From NCBI GenBank assembly GCA_025351825.1, contig JANXVE010000121.1:1-64000 (forward strand): a stretch of DNA of 64,000 nucleotides, read 5' to 3'. Every line of letters begins with the position of its first letter. Within the stretch, counting starts at the first letter, position 1. The translations under genes and the position numbers were made by a program. This stretch comes from Chamaesiphon sp. 341R_metabat_111. Lineage in GTDB: Bacteria > Cyanobacteriota > Cyanobacteriia > Cyanobacteriales > Chamaesiphonaceae. Below the pieces are notes generated by a model. It was not told where the DNA came from. It saw nothing but the letters and a program-made list of their open reading frames with translations, and did not search any database. Of the stretch, positions 46,823 to 56,132 are shown piece after piece.

Positions 46823-47197
46823 ATTTCAGGATCGAGCTGAAATAGGTCAACTTAATAATAACTATTCTTAATAGAATAGCTCGATTCGATCTAATAGTTG
46901 AGAGCTTTAATCTGTACAAAAAAAGTCGGATGACAAACATGAGTTCATCAATCCGACCTGCCGATCCTTAATTTTTAGAGAGGAGAACACCAAACCAATG
47001 ACTAGGCCACGTAAATAAACTCAGAAAGTCCTATTATCCAATCATCTATGATTTCTTGCTACATGTCTGTAGATGACTGGCGGCTGCGATCGATTAACTT
47101 GAGTGATGTATATTACTATAAATGTATTGAGAACTAATGTCAATACATACTGAGAATTTATATCAATAAATTTGCTAAATTAGGGATCCGATCCAGA
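46823..47197. other. 375-base spacer after prfA
   Basis: It holds a weak hairpin, GTCGGAT (46925-46931) with ATCCGAC (46951-46957), preceded by an A-run and followed by AATTTTT, perhaps a terminator for prfA. Otherwise it is A/T-rich. I see no credible gene or RNA. Confidence 0.5.
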
Positions 47198-47911
47198 TTA
47201 GCTCCTAAACAGCCGACTGTACAGGGTTTCATGCTGCATACTGGCTAGAGATAGTCCCCAGCTACAGGCATAAAGATCTTCATCAGCAAGACAAGGGATA
47301 GTTTGAGCTAAAGCATCGATTTCCACCTGCAACTCCCAGAGAATCTGCTGTCCGGCGGTTTGTCCGAGCGGAATTAATTTGACACCTGCACCAAGGGAAT
47401 TTGTTACCCAACTGTGGAGATAAGCTGCAATTGTTGTGGATCTGTCAATCTGCCAATGTTGGGCGATGATTCCAAAAGCGATCGCGTAGTTGCAAGGCTG
47501 ATGCCGTTGTGGATATACTCCGCTGACGATTGGGGTGATTAAATCTTGAAGTTCTGGTGTTAGTTCGATCGCCAGTTTAGCCAGCGAACCACCCATTTGC
47601 CAGCTCTGTTGGCGCAGTTCTTCGGTTTCCCGCACCGCCGAGAGCCATTGATTCCAGTATTGCAATCTTTCAATATTAGATTCAAGTCCAGCCAGGTAAG
47701 CCCGATCCATCATTGCTGTTTCCACCCGAATTGCACCAACCTGCAATTCTCGCTCAATCCAAGCCTGGAGTGTCATTCGATCGTGAATAATTTCCCGTGC
47801 GATTAGACTTTCTAGTCCCTCAGAATAGCTATATCCTCCCACAGGTAAGAGTGGGCTAGCTAGCTGTAGCAATCTCAATAGATGTTGGTTATTTATTGTT
47901 GCTAAACTCAC
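47198..47911 (-). CDS. ureF: Urease accessory protein UreF
   Basis: 237 residues. The N-terminal SPLLPVGGYSYSEGLE and the conserved NSLGAGVKLIPLGQTAGQ segment are typical for UreF. It acts with UreG and UreH/UreD in loading nickel into urease. Only ureE (upstream) accompanies it; the structural genes ureA, B and C are outside this window. Confidence 0.94.
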   Translation of the reverse strand: MSLATINNQHLLRLLQLASPLLPVGGYSYSEGLESLIAREIIHDRMTLQAWIERELQVGAIRVETAMMDRAYLAGLESNIERLQYWNQWLSAVRETEELRQQSWQMGGSLAKLAIELTPELQDLITPIVSGVYPQRHQPCNYAIAFGIIAQHWQIDRSTTIAAYLHSWVTNSLGAGVKLIPLGQTAGQQILWELQVEIDALAQTIPCLADEDLYACSWGLSLASMQHETLYSRLFRS

Positions 47912-48000
47912 ACTCTTTCAGTTGGGGGTGTTGGGTTGTCTCCTGACGGAGAGGCTCTCGGGAACGTTCTCCAACCCCATCTACATATCTATCAACCAAT

Positions 48001-48462
48001 CTAATGGTGGCTATAAGCACCACCTTGCGGACAGAAGGGAGCTACTTGTTCGACAACCTGCAAACCCAGTTGTGTCAGCATTCCTAACAAGACAGAATCG
48101 GGAGCCAATCGGAGATAGGTGGGCGTGATTTCGAGGCTGACGTGACGATTGCCCAGATGATAAGCCGCACGTAGTAAATTAATGGAATCATCGCTAGTAA
48201 CTGTCAAAACTGGCTCGGGTTTGGCAGCAATTTTTACGAGGACATCATCCGCCGTTGAGGATAGTAGATCTCCCTCTTGAAGGGCTGTGCCGCGCGGTAG
48301 TTGTAGATAAATAGGAGTTCCATCATCAGTGACGAAATGATGACGGCTACGGGTGCGTTCGTCGGCTGTGAGAGACAGAACTAGTGGTGAGGCTGAATGA
48401 TGATGGTGATGCAACCTGTGAGTAAGTACAATTGCTGTTGGAGCGGATGAGTCGTTGGACAT
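48001..48462 (-). CDS. ureE: Urease accessory protein UreE with N-terminal His tract
   Basis: 153 residues. The two UreE domains are shown by RTRSRHHFVTDDGTPIYLQL and NLLRAAYHLGNRHVSLEI. Residues about 17-22 have a run of five histidines (LHHHHHS), and the C-terminus ends GGAYSHH. In many bacteria the nickel-storing histidines are at the C-terminus; here the longer run is at the N-terminus. The gene lies 89 bases upstream of ureF in the same direction. Confidence 0.93.
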   Translation of the reverse strand: MSNDSSAPTAIVLTHRLHHHHHSASPLVLSLTADERTRSRHHFVTDDGTPIYLQLPRGTALQEGDLLSSTADDVLVKIAAKPEPVLTVTSDDSINLLRAAYHLGNRHVSLEITPTYLRLAPDSVLLGMLTQLGLQVVEQVAPFCPQGGAYSHH

Positions 48463-48563
48463 GGTAGACTTGGCTTCACTAAACGATCGTCAACACTATA
48501 TTTTTATTTAGATTGACGCACTTTGGCAGAGTCAACGCTGTGCGAACGCGAAAATACCCTCAG

Positions 48564-49028
48564 TCACTGGTTCATGAGATCGCGTACTCGGTTTTGAAGT
48601 TGAGGATTGGCTCGAACCGACTGCGTGATTTGATTGAATTTTTCGATGCTCAGTCCGCGACTAGAGGCAATAGTCTCGCACTTATTGCAGTAATTAATAA
48701 ACAGGGATTTTGCCTCAGGATTCAATCCTTCCATTGTACCTGGCTGGTTGCAAACGAGGTTCGGTAGTGTACCACCAGTACTCGCGCGAACTTGCGCCAG
48801 TGCTGACTGCCGAATTGGTTCAATTCCCATCAATACAGTGGCATAATTACGGAGATCTGCATCACTAAATTCATCCGCTCGTGCTGCACTGCTAAAAAGC
48901 AAGTTAGGCTGTGATGCGGTAAAGTCTGGTACCACCCCAATTAGGATACCAGAAATACCAGTAAGGATCCCTAGTAGTAGCGGGCGAGATAATCGGCGAA
49001 AAGTGTTTGGAATTTGTGGAGTTGTCAT
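48564..49028 (-). CDS. DUF4168 family exported protein
   Basis: 154 residues. A signal peptide with cleavage near SSAARA-DEFS is likely. The mature part has the family segments FSDADLRNYATVLMGIEPIR and FNQITQSVRANPQLQNRV. A pair of cysteines (NYCNKC) may form a disulphide. The function of DUF4168 proteins is unknown. Confidence 0.85.
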   Translation of the reverse strand: MTTPQIPNTFRRLSRPLLLGILTGISGILIGVVPDFTASQPNLLFSSAARADEFSDADLRNYATVLMGIEPIRQSALAQVRASTGGTLPNLVCNQPGTMEGLNPEAKSLFINYCNKCETIASSRGLSIEKFNQITQSVRANPQLQNRVRDLMNQ

Positions 49029-49179
49029 ATGACTGGGGGCGAAGTCAATTCAGCAGACTTGTTTGTGTGAGTTACAGTCTATTTGAAGTATTCGATCGCT
49101 GATAAGTTCCTGAATCTCAGGTGATTCGGCTTTCTGTTTTAGGCTTTGAGCTTTAGACTATTGTTAGAAATTTCTTACC

Positions 49180-49215
49180 CCTAAAACAATAGCCCGCTAG
49201 TGCAGGCTATTTTCT
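49180..49215 (-). terminator. Terminator of rpsF
   Basis: On the minus strand an AATAGCC stem (49205-49211 with 49188-49194) is followed by a T-containing stretch (GTTTTAG). It lies about 30 bases past the rpsF stop. Confidence 0.55.
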
Positions 49216-49242
49216 TAAGAAATAATAAATCCTAATCGAAGA

Positions 49243-49596
49243 TTATGCAGCACCTTCACTTTCAGCAAGTGCGGCGGCAGCAGCGGCTGCTTTAGCTGCT
49301 TTTTTAGGTGGATCTAGTTTGAGGCTCAAGTAGCGAATCACATCTTCGCTGAGACGCATTGCTCGCTCTAGTGGGGCAATTTCTTTGCCGGAACCAGTAA
49401 AGTTAACCTGAACGTAGATGCCGTCGCGGTTCTTGCCAATAAGGTACGCAAGGCGGCGTTTGCCACGCTGTTGAATTTCAATATCGGTAGCACCATTGGT
49501 TTCGATGATCCCTTTGTATCGCTCGATCGATTCGGTTGCCTGATCGTCTGACAAGTCAGGACGCAGGATGTACATGATTTCGTATTTATCGCTCAT
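49243..49596 (-). CDS. rpsF: 30S ribosomal protein S6
   Basis: 117 residues ([20 protein letters not shown]). The C-terminal tail is alanine-rich ([20 protein letters not shown]), longer than in E. coli. S6 binds S18 in the 30S platform; rpsR is not next to it here. Confidence 0.96.
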   Translation of the reverse strand: MSDKYEIMYILRPDLSDDQATESIERYKGIIETNGATDIEIQQRGKRRLAYLIGKNRDGIYVQVNFTGSGKEIAPLERAMRLSEDVIRYLSLKLDPPKKAAKAAAAAAALAESEGAA

Positions 49597-50474
49597 AGAT
49601 TCTCCTTATGGACATAGTGGCTTCGGCTCAATTCACATGTGTGACGTGCAGAAGCAAGGACTCATCATCATATCAGCAATTAGGGCTGTTCGATCGCTTA
49701 TTTGGCGAGGTTTTGGTTTTAAGGTAAGATCGCTCACCGCTGTAGAGTCAGGATCGGCTAAACCATTTGGGATGATGATTGTCTTGCTGCTCAATGTAGG
49801 AGATCGCCCACCAGCTACAAGTAGTAAAACTCAACAATAAACAAGTAGACAGCAGATAAGCACTACAGATAGCACGGACGATATCGGCGGCAGGAATGGA
49901 ATCGAACATTGTTCCTTCAGCTCAAGGCTGTTGAAGTTGTTTAAGAATTACTCTTGACAAACAATTCTGCTATTTAATCCGAGCAGTCGGCGGTGTTTTC
50001 CGGCACATTACCAAAAAAGTTTTGTGCTGTCGTCACTAGACCCCGCAAAGGTAAATAGACTAATGCTAATTACGCTGACGATTACCAGATCGATCTGGTT
50101 TCACGGCATGGGTGTAGCTTAATCATTGTGATCGAGCGGGTAAATTAACTCCCAATCGGCATCGATCTAGATCTATTGTACCCGCATTGATTAAGAAATG
50201 TTTAAGAAAAATTGACGATCGCCAAAGATTGTTTGTATTTCTGAGTGTGGGGCTGAAACAATGAGTTTTGCTAACATTCACAATACACGGTATCTCGATC
50301 GAGCCTGCAAAGACACCCAATCACTCAATCGCGATACACTTATTGACATTTTTAACTGTGTAACTAGGCTTTGGGTGTTAGAGATTAGGCTTTGGGGAAT
50401 TAGAGATTGAGAAGTTTACGTTCAGCTAAGAGTTGAGGAGCGGAATCGAGCAGCCAAAGCCTAACGCCTAATTC
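49597..50474. other. 878-base spacer without a clear gene
   Basis: No convincing open frame on either strand. Near 49889-49935 there is a sequence resembling a tRNA T-arm on the minus strand (GTTCGATTCC), but no complete cloverleaf. The stretch 50363-50474 has the AGGCTTTGGGG/AAAGCCTAA repeat pair. The region 50130-50250 is A/T-rich. It may hold a small RNA, but I cannot support one. Confidence 0.5.
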
Positions 50475-50478
50475 CTAA
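50363..50478. repeat. TTAGGCTTTGG/AAAGCCTAACGCC inverted repeat
   Basis: TTTGGGTGTTAGAGATTAGG and GGCTTTGGGG near 50363-50400 pair with CCAAAGCCTAACGCCTAATT and CCTAAAGCC near 50453-50478. It lies at the 3' end of crtW. Same family as 36404-36527 and 60836-60935. Confidence 0.65.
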
Positions 50479-51182
50479 AGCCGATTCAGTCCCCACCAAG
50501 GAGTTTGAGGTGAATTGTGATGTTCGTAGTGATAGCCAAAATGATAACAGGTAATTAGTGACCAGAAAGTAGACCTGTCGATCGTTGTGGCGCGATGTAG
50601 ATTGGTATAGCCGCCTGGTGGTTCACGATGGGGGAGAAATGTCCCAAAATAAAATAGTTGAAGCGAACTTAACAGGGATGGAACGATCCAGAATAGGAAG
50701 ATATTGATAATAGAAAAGTGGCAAATCGTGACATAAATGCCGAACATCACAACTAAATTTAGCAGTTGCCGCCAACTGAGATGTTCGCAGACGAAATGGC
50801 CATACCATCCCCAAAAATGAGCTGTCTTACCGTCATGAAAATCGGGATCTCGGTCGCTAGCCGGATACTGATGATGTAACTGATGTTTGGCTAAAAGCTG
50901 TGAGTAGTCAAATCCAGCGTACAACCATAAGCAGATTTGTCCGATCGATTTGTTTAGCTGTGAGTCACGGTGAATACTACCATGCATTCCATCGTGAGCA
51001 GTAATAAATAATCCGGTATATGTCCAAGTTTGCCAGCCAACTAAACAAAGTAACCAGATCGGCTGGATGGTTCCAACTGAAATTCGATCGCAGTTCCACA
51101 GACTAATTGCCCAGATTCCCACGATCGTCATTGCTATTTGTAACGATAAGGAGTTCGTGAGTTCTCGCAATTTAGCAAACAT
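50475..51182 (-). CDS. crtW: Beta-carotene ketolase CrtW
   Basis: 235 residues. The three His boxes of the di-iron membrane oxygenase are visible: H63-DGM-H67, H100-QL-HH104, and H214-x3-H218-x2-HH222 (YHFGYHYEHH). CrtW adds keto groups to beta-carotene, giving echinenone and canthaxanthin. These are the pigments bound by OCP, whose gene diverges from crtW with 189 bases between the starts. Helices at about 15-35, 45-65, 145-165 and 170-185 anchor it in the membrane. Confidence 0.93.
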   Translation of the reverse strand: MFAKLRELTNSLSLQIAMTIVGIWAISLWNCDRISVGTIQPIWLLCLVGWQTWTYTGLFITAHDGMHGSIHRDSQLNKSIGQICLWLYAGFDYSQLLAKHQLHHQYPASDRDPDFHDGKTAHFWGWYGHFVCEHLSWRQLLNLVVMFGIYVTICHFSIINIFLFWIVPSLLSSLQLFYFGTFLPHREPPGGYTNLHRATTIDRSTFWSLITCYHFGYHYEHHNSPQTPWWGLNRL

Positions 51183-51371
51183 TAATTAAGTATCCTTTGC
51201 AAAAAGCATAACTCGAATAGTATAAAAAATAATGAACACTCTCACAAACGATCTTTATTGAAATAGCTTGCTTTTTGGATCGCAATCGTTTTAATATCGT
51301 AACAAGACAGTAAAGTTTTGTAAACAAAATCTGATAAATATCTGTTTATCCTATAAAGGTCATAAGTACTT
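51183..51371. promoter_or_regulatory. Shared crtW-ocp regulatory region
   Basis: This A/T-rich spacer must hold the promoters of both divergent genes. An inverted repeat GATAAA-N6-TTTATC lies at 51333-51350, and a perfect 14-base palindrome CATAAGTACTTATG (51361-51374) includes the ATG of ocp. Either may be an operator. I cannot assign -35 and -10 boxes with confidence. Confidence 0.55.
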
Positions 51372-52331
51372 ATGTCTATTTCACTCAAGTCTGCTCAATC
51401 AATCTTTTCCAATACCTTAATCGCTGATGCAGTGCCTGCTGTTACCGCAGCCTTTGACCAACTCAGCGTCGAAGATCAACTGGCTTTACTTTGGTATGCT
51501 TACACCGAGATGGGTGTAACGATTACCCCTGCGGCTACAGGTTCCGCTAGTATGGCTCTCGCACAACCCTTGCTCGACCAAATCAAAGCAATGCAACCTG
51601 CGGATCAAACCCAGGTGATGACTGATTTTGCCATGCATACAGATACTCCGATCTGTCGAGCGTACACGGCATTCCGCATGAATACCAAACTGGGTTTCTG
51701 GTACGAATTGGGTCAAATGATGAAGCAGGGTTTGGTAGCACCAATTCCACCTGCTTATGTAGCCTCTCCCGAAGCAACTGCATTGCTCGAAACTATCAAG
51801 CAGCTTGATGCCGGACAGCAGATCACTGTACTACGGAATACTGTAGTTAACATGGGCTTCGATCCAGCACGCGGTCAAGACTATGACAAACGTGAAGCAC
51901 CTTTGGTTACGCCTCGTGCCTTTGCAGATCGTTCTCGCGCCGCGATCGAAGGTGTAGACAACTACACTGTCTTGAGCTACATCGACAACATGAATGCTTT
52001 TGACTTTCAAGCCGCATCTGGACTATTCGCACCAGAAGGGGCACTTCAACCGCCATTTCAAGCTCCTGTCGTCGGTCCTGCGGCAATTCTCACTTACATG
52101 CGGGAAGAATGTGTGGGTCTAAAGATGTTACCAGAACGCGGCGTTGTCGAATCGATCGAAGACGGCTATACCCAAGTAAAAGTGACCGGAAAAGTCCAAA
52201 CACCTTGGTTCGGAGCTAGCGTCGGCATGAACATTGCTTGGCGGTTCCTGCTCGATCCCCAAGGTAAAATCTTCTTCGTCGCGATCGATCTGTTAGCTTC
52301 TCCGAAAGAATTGCTCAACCTCCGTCGCTAA
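51372..52331 (+). CDS. ocp: Orange carotenoid protein (OCP)
   Basis: 319 residues, the size of full-length OCP. An N-terminal all-helical carotenoid domain and C-terminal NTF2-like domain are both complete. Key residues are present: R155 and E246 (salt bridge between domains), Y203 and W290 (hydrogen bonds to the carotenoid keto group), Y44 and W110 in the N-terminal domain. Strong blue light turns OCP red and it then quenches phycobilisome excitation. The subfamily (OCP1, 2 or X) is not determined. No frp gene is seen near it. The divergent neighbour crtW makes its pigment. Confidence 0.95.
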   Translation: MSISLKSAQSIFSNTLIADAVPAVTAAFDQLSVEDQLALLWYAYTEMGVTITPAATGSASMALAQPLLDQIKAMQPADQTQVMTDFAMHTDTPICRAYTAFRMNTKLGFWYELGQMMKQGLVAPIPPAYVASPEATALLETIKQLDAGQQITVLRNTVVNMGFDPARGQDYDKREAPLVTPRAFADRSRAAIEGVDNYTVLSYIDNMNAFDFQAASGLFAPEGALQPPFQAPVVGPAAILTYMREECVGLKMLPERGVVESIEDGYTQVKVTGKVQTPWFGASVGMNIAWRFLLDPQGKIFFVAIDLLASPKELLNLRR

Positions 52332-52338
52332 TCAGCAC

Positions 52339-52373
52339 AAAAGGCTGAGTTTCTATTCAGAATCCGGCCTTTT
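52339..52373. terminator. Possible bidirectional terminator after ocp
   Basis: AAAAGGC (52339-52345) pairs with GCCTTTT (52367-52373) around a 21-base interior. It separates ocp from the convergent DUF3493 gene. Confidence 0.4.
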
Positions 52374-52403
52374 GAGTTGATTCCAAGGATCGAATATTTA
52401 GAC

Positions 52404-52673
52404 CTAACTTTTCGCTCGATCGATTTTAAATAACCATGCCATCACCGCCACGACAGCGATTTGAATTGCGAGATTGGGAATAGTTTTCTCCAAATCTCTA
52501 CCAGCAAGCAGCTTGAAAAAGAATACTACGCCACCAATTGCCCCTGACAGGGCACAGCTTGCATACACAAACTGACGCAAGCCTCTAAATGGTGATTTTG
52601 CCTCAGCCTGGAGCCGAGTCCAAAGTTCGGGGTCGATCGAATCAGGTTTTGATTTTGGTTTAATTTCTGCCAT
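52404..52673 (-). CDS. DUF3493 family membrane protein
   Basis: 89 residues. The N-terminal polar part (DPELWTRLQAEAKSPFRGLRQF) precedes two membrane helices. The family is found in cyanobacteria and plastids; a plant member is connected with photosystem II accumulation, but function is not established. It is convergent with ocp. Confidence 0.82.
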   Translation of the reverse strand: MAEIKPKSKPDSIDPELWTRLQAEAKSPFRGLRQFVYASCALSGAIGGVVFFFKLLAGRDLEKTIPNLAIQIAVVAVMAWLFKIDRAKS

Positions 52674-52719
52674 TTTGTCCGCAAGTCAACTTATAATATG
52701 GTCTGGATATCTCGATCGT

Positions 52720-52791
52720 GCCGACGTGGCTCAGTGGTAGAGTAGTTGATTCGTAATCAATTGGTCGCGAGTTCAAATCTCGCCGTCGGCT
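52720..52791 (+). tRNA. trnT: tRNA-Thr (anticodon CGU)
   Basis: 72 nucleotides form a cloverleaf: acceptor GCCGACG/CGTCGGC, D-loop AGTGGTAG, anticodon stem GTTGA/TCAAT around loop TTCGTAA (anticodon CGT), T-loop GTTCAAATC. No CCA is encoded. It lies between the DUF3493 gene and the rhomboid gene. Confidence 0.95.
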
Positions 52792-52812
52792 TAGTCTTAC
52801 ACCGCAAAGATT

Positions 52813-53526
52813 TCAGGTTTCTGAACTTTGAGAAAATAGCCCCAACAGCGGTCCAAGTACCGCCCCAAACACGAAGCCGCCTGCATGTGCCCAATAAGCA
52901 ACACCACCGCCCTCCATCCCCACATTAGTGCGAGGTGCGAGAGTTGCAAAGCTGTATAGAGCTTGCTGTAAAAACCAAATTCCCAGATAGAAATAAGCTG
53001 GAATTTTAGTTACGAATGGAAAGATGCCGATCGGAATCACCGTCTTAACACTGACATTGGGAAAGCGAATGATGTAGGCTCCCATCACGCCTGCGATCGC
53101 TCCACTAGCCCCAAGGGAGGGAATAGCTGAAGTTTGACTGAAGAACCACTGGGTTAAACCTGCAAGTACGCCACAGGCTAAATAGAATAATAAAAATTTA
53201 ACATGTCCTAGCTGGTCTTCGACATTGTTACCAAAAATCCACAGAAACAGCATATTTCCAGCGACGTGGGCGAAACCACCATGGAGAAATTGAGAACTAA
53301 TAAACGTCAATATTTCTGGTGGTTCTACAGGTAAAATCGGTGCGGGATTTCCGGCGATCGCACCTGTAACCTGAGCGGGGACTATTGCCCATTGGTAGAA
53401 GAAATTTGTTAATCCTGCTTCAGGCAAGGTTAATTCGTAGATAAAGATTAAGACATTGAGGACAATTAGCCCATAGGTGACATAGGGTGTAATTCGGGTG
53501 GGATTGTCATCAGCGATGGGAAACAT
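52813..53526 (-). CDS. Rhomboid family intramembrane serine protease
   Basis: 237 residues with six or seven membrane helices. The catalytic dyad is S141 (GASGAIAGVMGAY) and H214 (AHAGGFVFG), and the oxyanion region H82 to N91 (LHGGFAHVAGN) is intact, so it is probably active. It cleaves within transmembrane helices; substrates are unknown. The start is ATG 53526. The spacer upstream has TGATAGT heptamers. Confidence 0.92.
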   Translation of the reverse strand: MFPIADDNPTRITPYVTYGLIVLNVLIFIYELTLPEAGLTNFFYQWAIVPAQVTGAIAGNPAPILPVEPPEILTFISSQFLHGGFAHVAGNMLFLWIFGNNVEDQLGHVKFLLFYLACGVLAGLTQWFFSQTSAIPSLGASGAIAGVMGAYIIRFPNVSVKTVIPIGIFPFVTKIPAYFYLGIWFLQQALYSFATLAPRTNVGMEGGGVAYWAHAGGFVFGAVLGPLLGLFSQSSET

Positions 53527-53650
53527 AATTAAATGAGTTGATAGTTAATAATTGATAGTTGATAGCAGATTAGAAATTAGCGCAGATCTTAAGACGCTTG
53601 TTAATGCAAGGTGCGATTCCACAGCCAATAATTAAATACTATCAACTGAT

Positions 53651-55135
53651 TTAATCGTCATCATCTGCATCGCTGCCTTCACTCTCGGCTGGCAGTGCCG
53701 CTACGATCGCATCAATTACCCGCGCTACCTGAATAATCTCCATCCCCACATCAGGGAAAATTTGGTGTCCTTTGGGGACAATCGCGCGTTTAAAGCCTAG
53801 TTTTGCCGCCTCTTTTAAGCGTAATTCTAGTTGGGATACTTGGCGTACCTGTCCACCTAAGCCAACTTCACCGATGAGAATCGTGAATGGAGCTACAACT
53901 CGATCGCGAAAACTGGCAACGATCGCGATCGCAATGCCTAGATCTACAGCAGGTTCTGAGACATTTAGTCCACCTGCGGAAGCTACATAAGCATCTAATT
54001 TTGAGAGGGGAATCCCGACTCGTTTTTCTAGTACTGCCAGAATTTGAGTTAACCGATTTTGATCTATCCCTGTTCCTGCCCGTCTGGGCGATGGATAGCT
54101 AGTCGGACTCACCAATGCCTGTAGCTCAACCACAATCGGTCGAGTCCCCTCACAAGCGACGACAATTGATGAACCTGGAGCCATGCCCTGGCGATCGCCC
54201 AGGAACAGCTCAGACGGGTTGTCAACCTCTCTTAATCCCCGATCGACCATCTCGAACACTCCCACCTCATGAGTGGCTCCAAAGCGATTCTTGGTCGATC
54301 TCAGCAGACGATGGGAGGCAAACCTGTCGCCTTCAAAATATAGGACGGTATCGACTAAATGCTCTAAAACTTTTGGCCCCGCGATCGCCCCTTCTTTGGT
54401 AACATGTCCGACAATCAAGAGGGTGATATCTTCTCGTTTCGCCACCTTCATCAGAGCTGCTGTACATTCTCGCACCTGAGCCACCGAACCCGCTGCGGAT
54501 GTTAGCGCGGGAAAATAGACGGTTTGGATACTATCAATGACGGCAACATGGGGTCTGAGTGATTCCAATTCCCGCAGAATTTCCTCTAGATCTGTCTCAG
54601 CTTGGACATATAGATTTGCTCCATCCGCCACCGTTAATGGTGGGGTAGACTTAGATGCTTCGATTTCTTCGCTATCTAGTTCGCCCTTCGTACCTTCTAC
54701 TCCCAAGCGAGAAGCCCTGAGCTTGACTTGCTTACCAGATTCCTCTCCACAGACGTAAAGCACTCGATAGTGCTTGGACATCAGATTGGCGGTTTGGAGC
54801 AGGAGGGTGGATTTGCCAATGCCTGGATCGCCACCAATTAGCACTAGGGAACCAGGGACGATGCCCCCGCCCAAAACTCGATCGAGTTCCGCAAAACCGG
54901 AGCACCAGCGTTCTTCTTCTCCATCGACAATTTGGGGGAAAGTTAGGGCAGCTAGAGGATGGGGAGCTTCATTCGATCGACTACCAGTATTATTTCCCAG
55001 CCCTCTCGATGCAGAGGGCGGAGCTTGTTCGATCAGTGAGCCATAAGTATTACAGATCGGGCATTTCCCATACCATTGCGGCGATGTCGATCCGCATTCA
55101 TTGCAAACATAGGACGTGCGCGGCTGTTTTGCCAT
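53651..55135 (-). CDS. radA: DNA repair protein RadA
   Basis: 494 residues. Zinc finger C11, C14, C25, C28; RecA-like ATPase with Walker A GGDPGIGKST at 101-110; the RadA signature KNRFG in STKNRFGATHEVGVFEM; and the C-terminal Lon-protease-like domain. It drives branch migration in recombinational repair. A short acidic tail (SDADDDD) ends the protein. Confidence 0.96.
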   Translation of the reverse strand: MAKQPRTSYVCNECGSTSPQWYGKCPICNTYGSLIEQAPPSASRGLGNNTGSRSNEAPHPLAALTFPQIVDGEEERWCSGFAELDRVLGGGIVPGSLVLIGGDPGIGKSTLLLQTANLMSKHYRVLYVCGEESGKQVKLRASRLGVEGTKGELDSEEIEASKSTPPLTVADGANLYVQAETDLEEILRELESLRPHVAVIDSIQTVYFPALTSAAGSVAQVRECTAALMKVAKREDITLLIVGHVTKEGAIAGPKVLEHLVDTVLYFEGDRFASHRLLRSTKNRFGATHEVGVFEMVDRGLREVDNPSELFLGDRQGMAPGSSIVVACEGTRPIVVELQALVSPTSYPSPRRAGTGIDQNRLTQILAVLEKRVGIPLSKLDAYVASAGGLNVSEPAVDLGIAIAIVASFRDRVVAPFTILIGEVGLGGQVRQVSQLELRLKEAAKLGFKRAIVPKGHQIFPDVGMEIIQVARVIDAIVAALPAESEGSDADDDD

Positions 55136-55394
55136 TTTTAATTAGGGATTAGGCTTGAGGGAGATTTCTAAAATGTAGATGCATAAACTCTATTCTCATA
55201 GCAACTTACCTGTGGTAGCAGGGATTGAATGGGATTAGTAGTTAAGAAATGTTAATGGTGTTGCAGCGACGAATGAAGCAATTCTGATTTCTGAAGCGGT
55301 TTGAATGCACCAATTTAGTTAAGATCGATGATAATCTTAATTATAGAATGTTAAAACTTAACGTTAAAAAAATTACCACTATACGATAGGAGCT

Positions 55395-56132
55395 TTGATA
55401 AGCTTGGAAAATCATAAGGAAACTATTCTAGTCGTTGATGATGAGGCTAGCATCCGTCGCATTTTGGAAACCCGCCTTTCAATGATTGGCTACGACGTAG
55501 TTACGGCGGCAGACGGGGAAGAAGCCCTAGAAATATTTAGAGAAACTTGCCCAGATCTAGTCGTTCTGGATGTGATGATGCCCAAGCTCGATGGCTATGG
55601 TGTATGTCAGGAGCTACGCAAGGAGTCAGATGTCCCGATCATTATGCTGACGGCATTGGGTGATGTTGCCGATCGAATTACAGGGCTAGAATTGGGTGCC
55701 GATGACTATGTAGTCAAACCCTTTTCGCCAAAGGAATTGGAAGCGCGGATTCGTTCGGTGCTGCGGCGAGTTGATAAAAATGGCCTAAATGGAATCCCTA
55801 GTTCTGGGGTAATCCAGATTGCGACGATTAGGATCGATACCAATAAACGCCAAGTTTATAAGGGTGACGAGCGAATTCGCCTCACGGGGATGGAGTTCAG
55901 TTTACTGGAATTGTTGGTGAGTCGATCGGGTGAAGCTTTTTCGCGATCGGAAATTCTCCAAGAAGTTTGGGGTTATACTCCCGAACGGCATGTGGATACT
56001 AGAGTTGTAGATGTCCACATCTCACGGCTACGAGCTAAATTAGAAGAAGATCCCAGTAATCCAGAGCTGATTCTGACTGCCAGAGGTACTGGCTATCTGT
56101 TTCAGCGCATTATCGAGCCTGATGAATTGTAG
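55395..56132 (+). CDS. rpaB: Response regulator RpaB (Ycf27), OmpR type
   Basis: 245 residues. Receiver domain with phosphorylation site D59 (LVVLDVMMPKLDG) and acidic D15, D16; winged-helix DNA-binding domain at about 140-235. It is the conserved NblS/Hik33 partner, controlling high-light and photosystem genes by binding HLR1 elements. The start is TTG 55395 or 55404; AGGAG at 55388-55392 fits the latter better. Downstream lie the ccb-like and abrB-like genes. Confidence 0.93.
   Translation: MISLENHKETILVVDDEASIRRILETRLSMIGYDVVTAADGEEALEIFRETCPDLVVLDVMMPKLDGYGVCQELRKESDVPIIMLTALGDVADRITGLELGADDYVVKPFSPKELEARIRSVLRRVDKNGLNGIPSSGVIQIATIRIDTNKRQVYKGDERIRLTGMEFSLLELLVSRSGEAFSRSEILQEVWGYTPERHVDTRVVDVHISRLRAKLEEDPSNPELILTARGTGYLFQRIIEPDEL

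Noticed and set aside
46949-47040. Small gene following the AGAGAGGAG motif near 46980
   Set aside because: The ATG at 46998 gives only six codons before a stop, so there is no protein of note.
49889-49935. tRNA or tmRNA 3' end on the minus strand
   Set aside because: Only a T-arm-like stretch is present. The stem has mismatches and no acceptor, D or anticodon arms could be placed.
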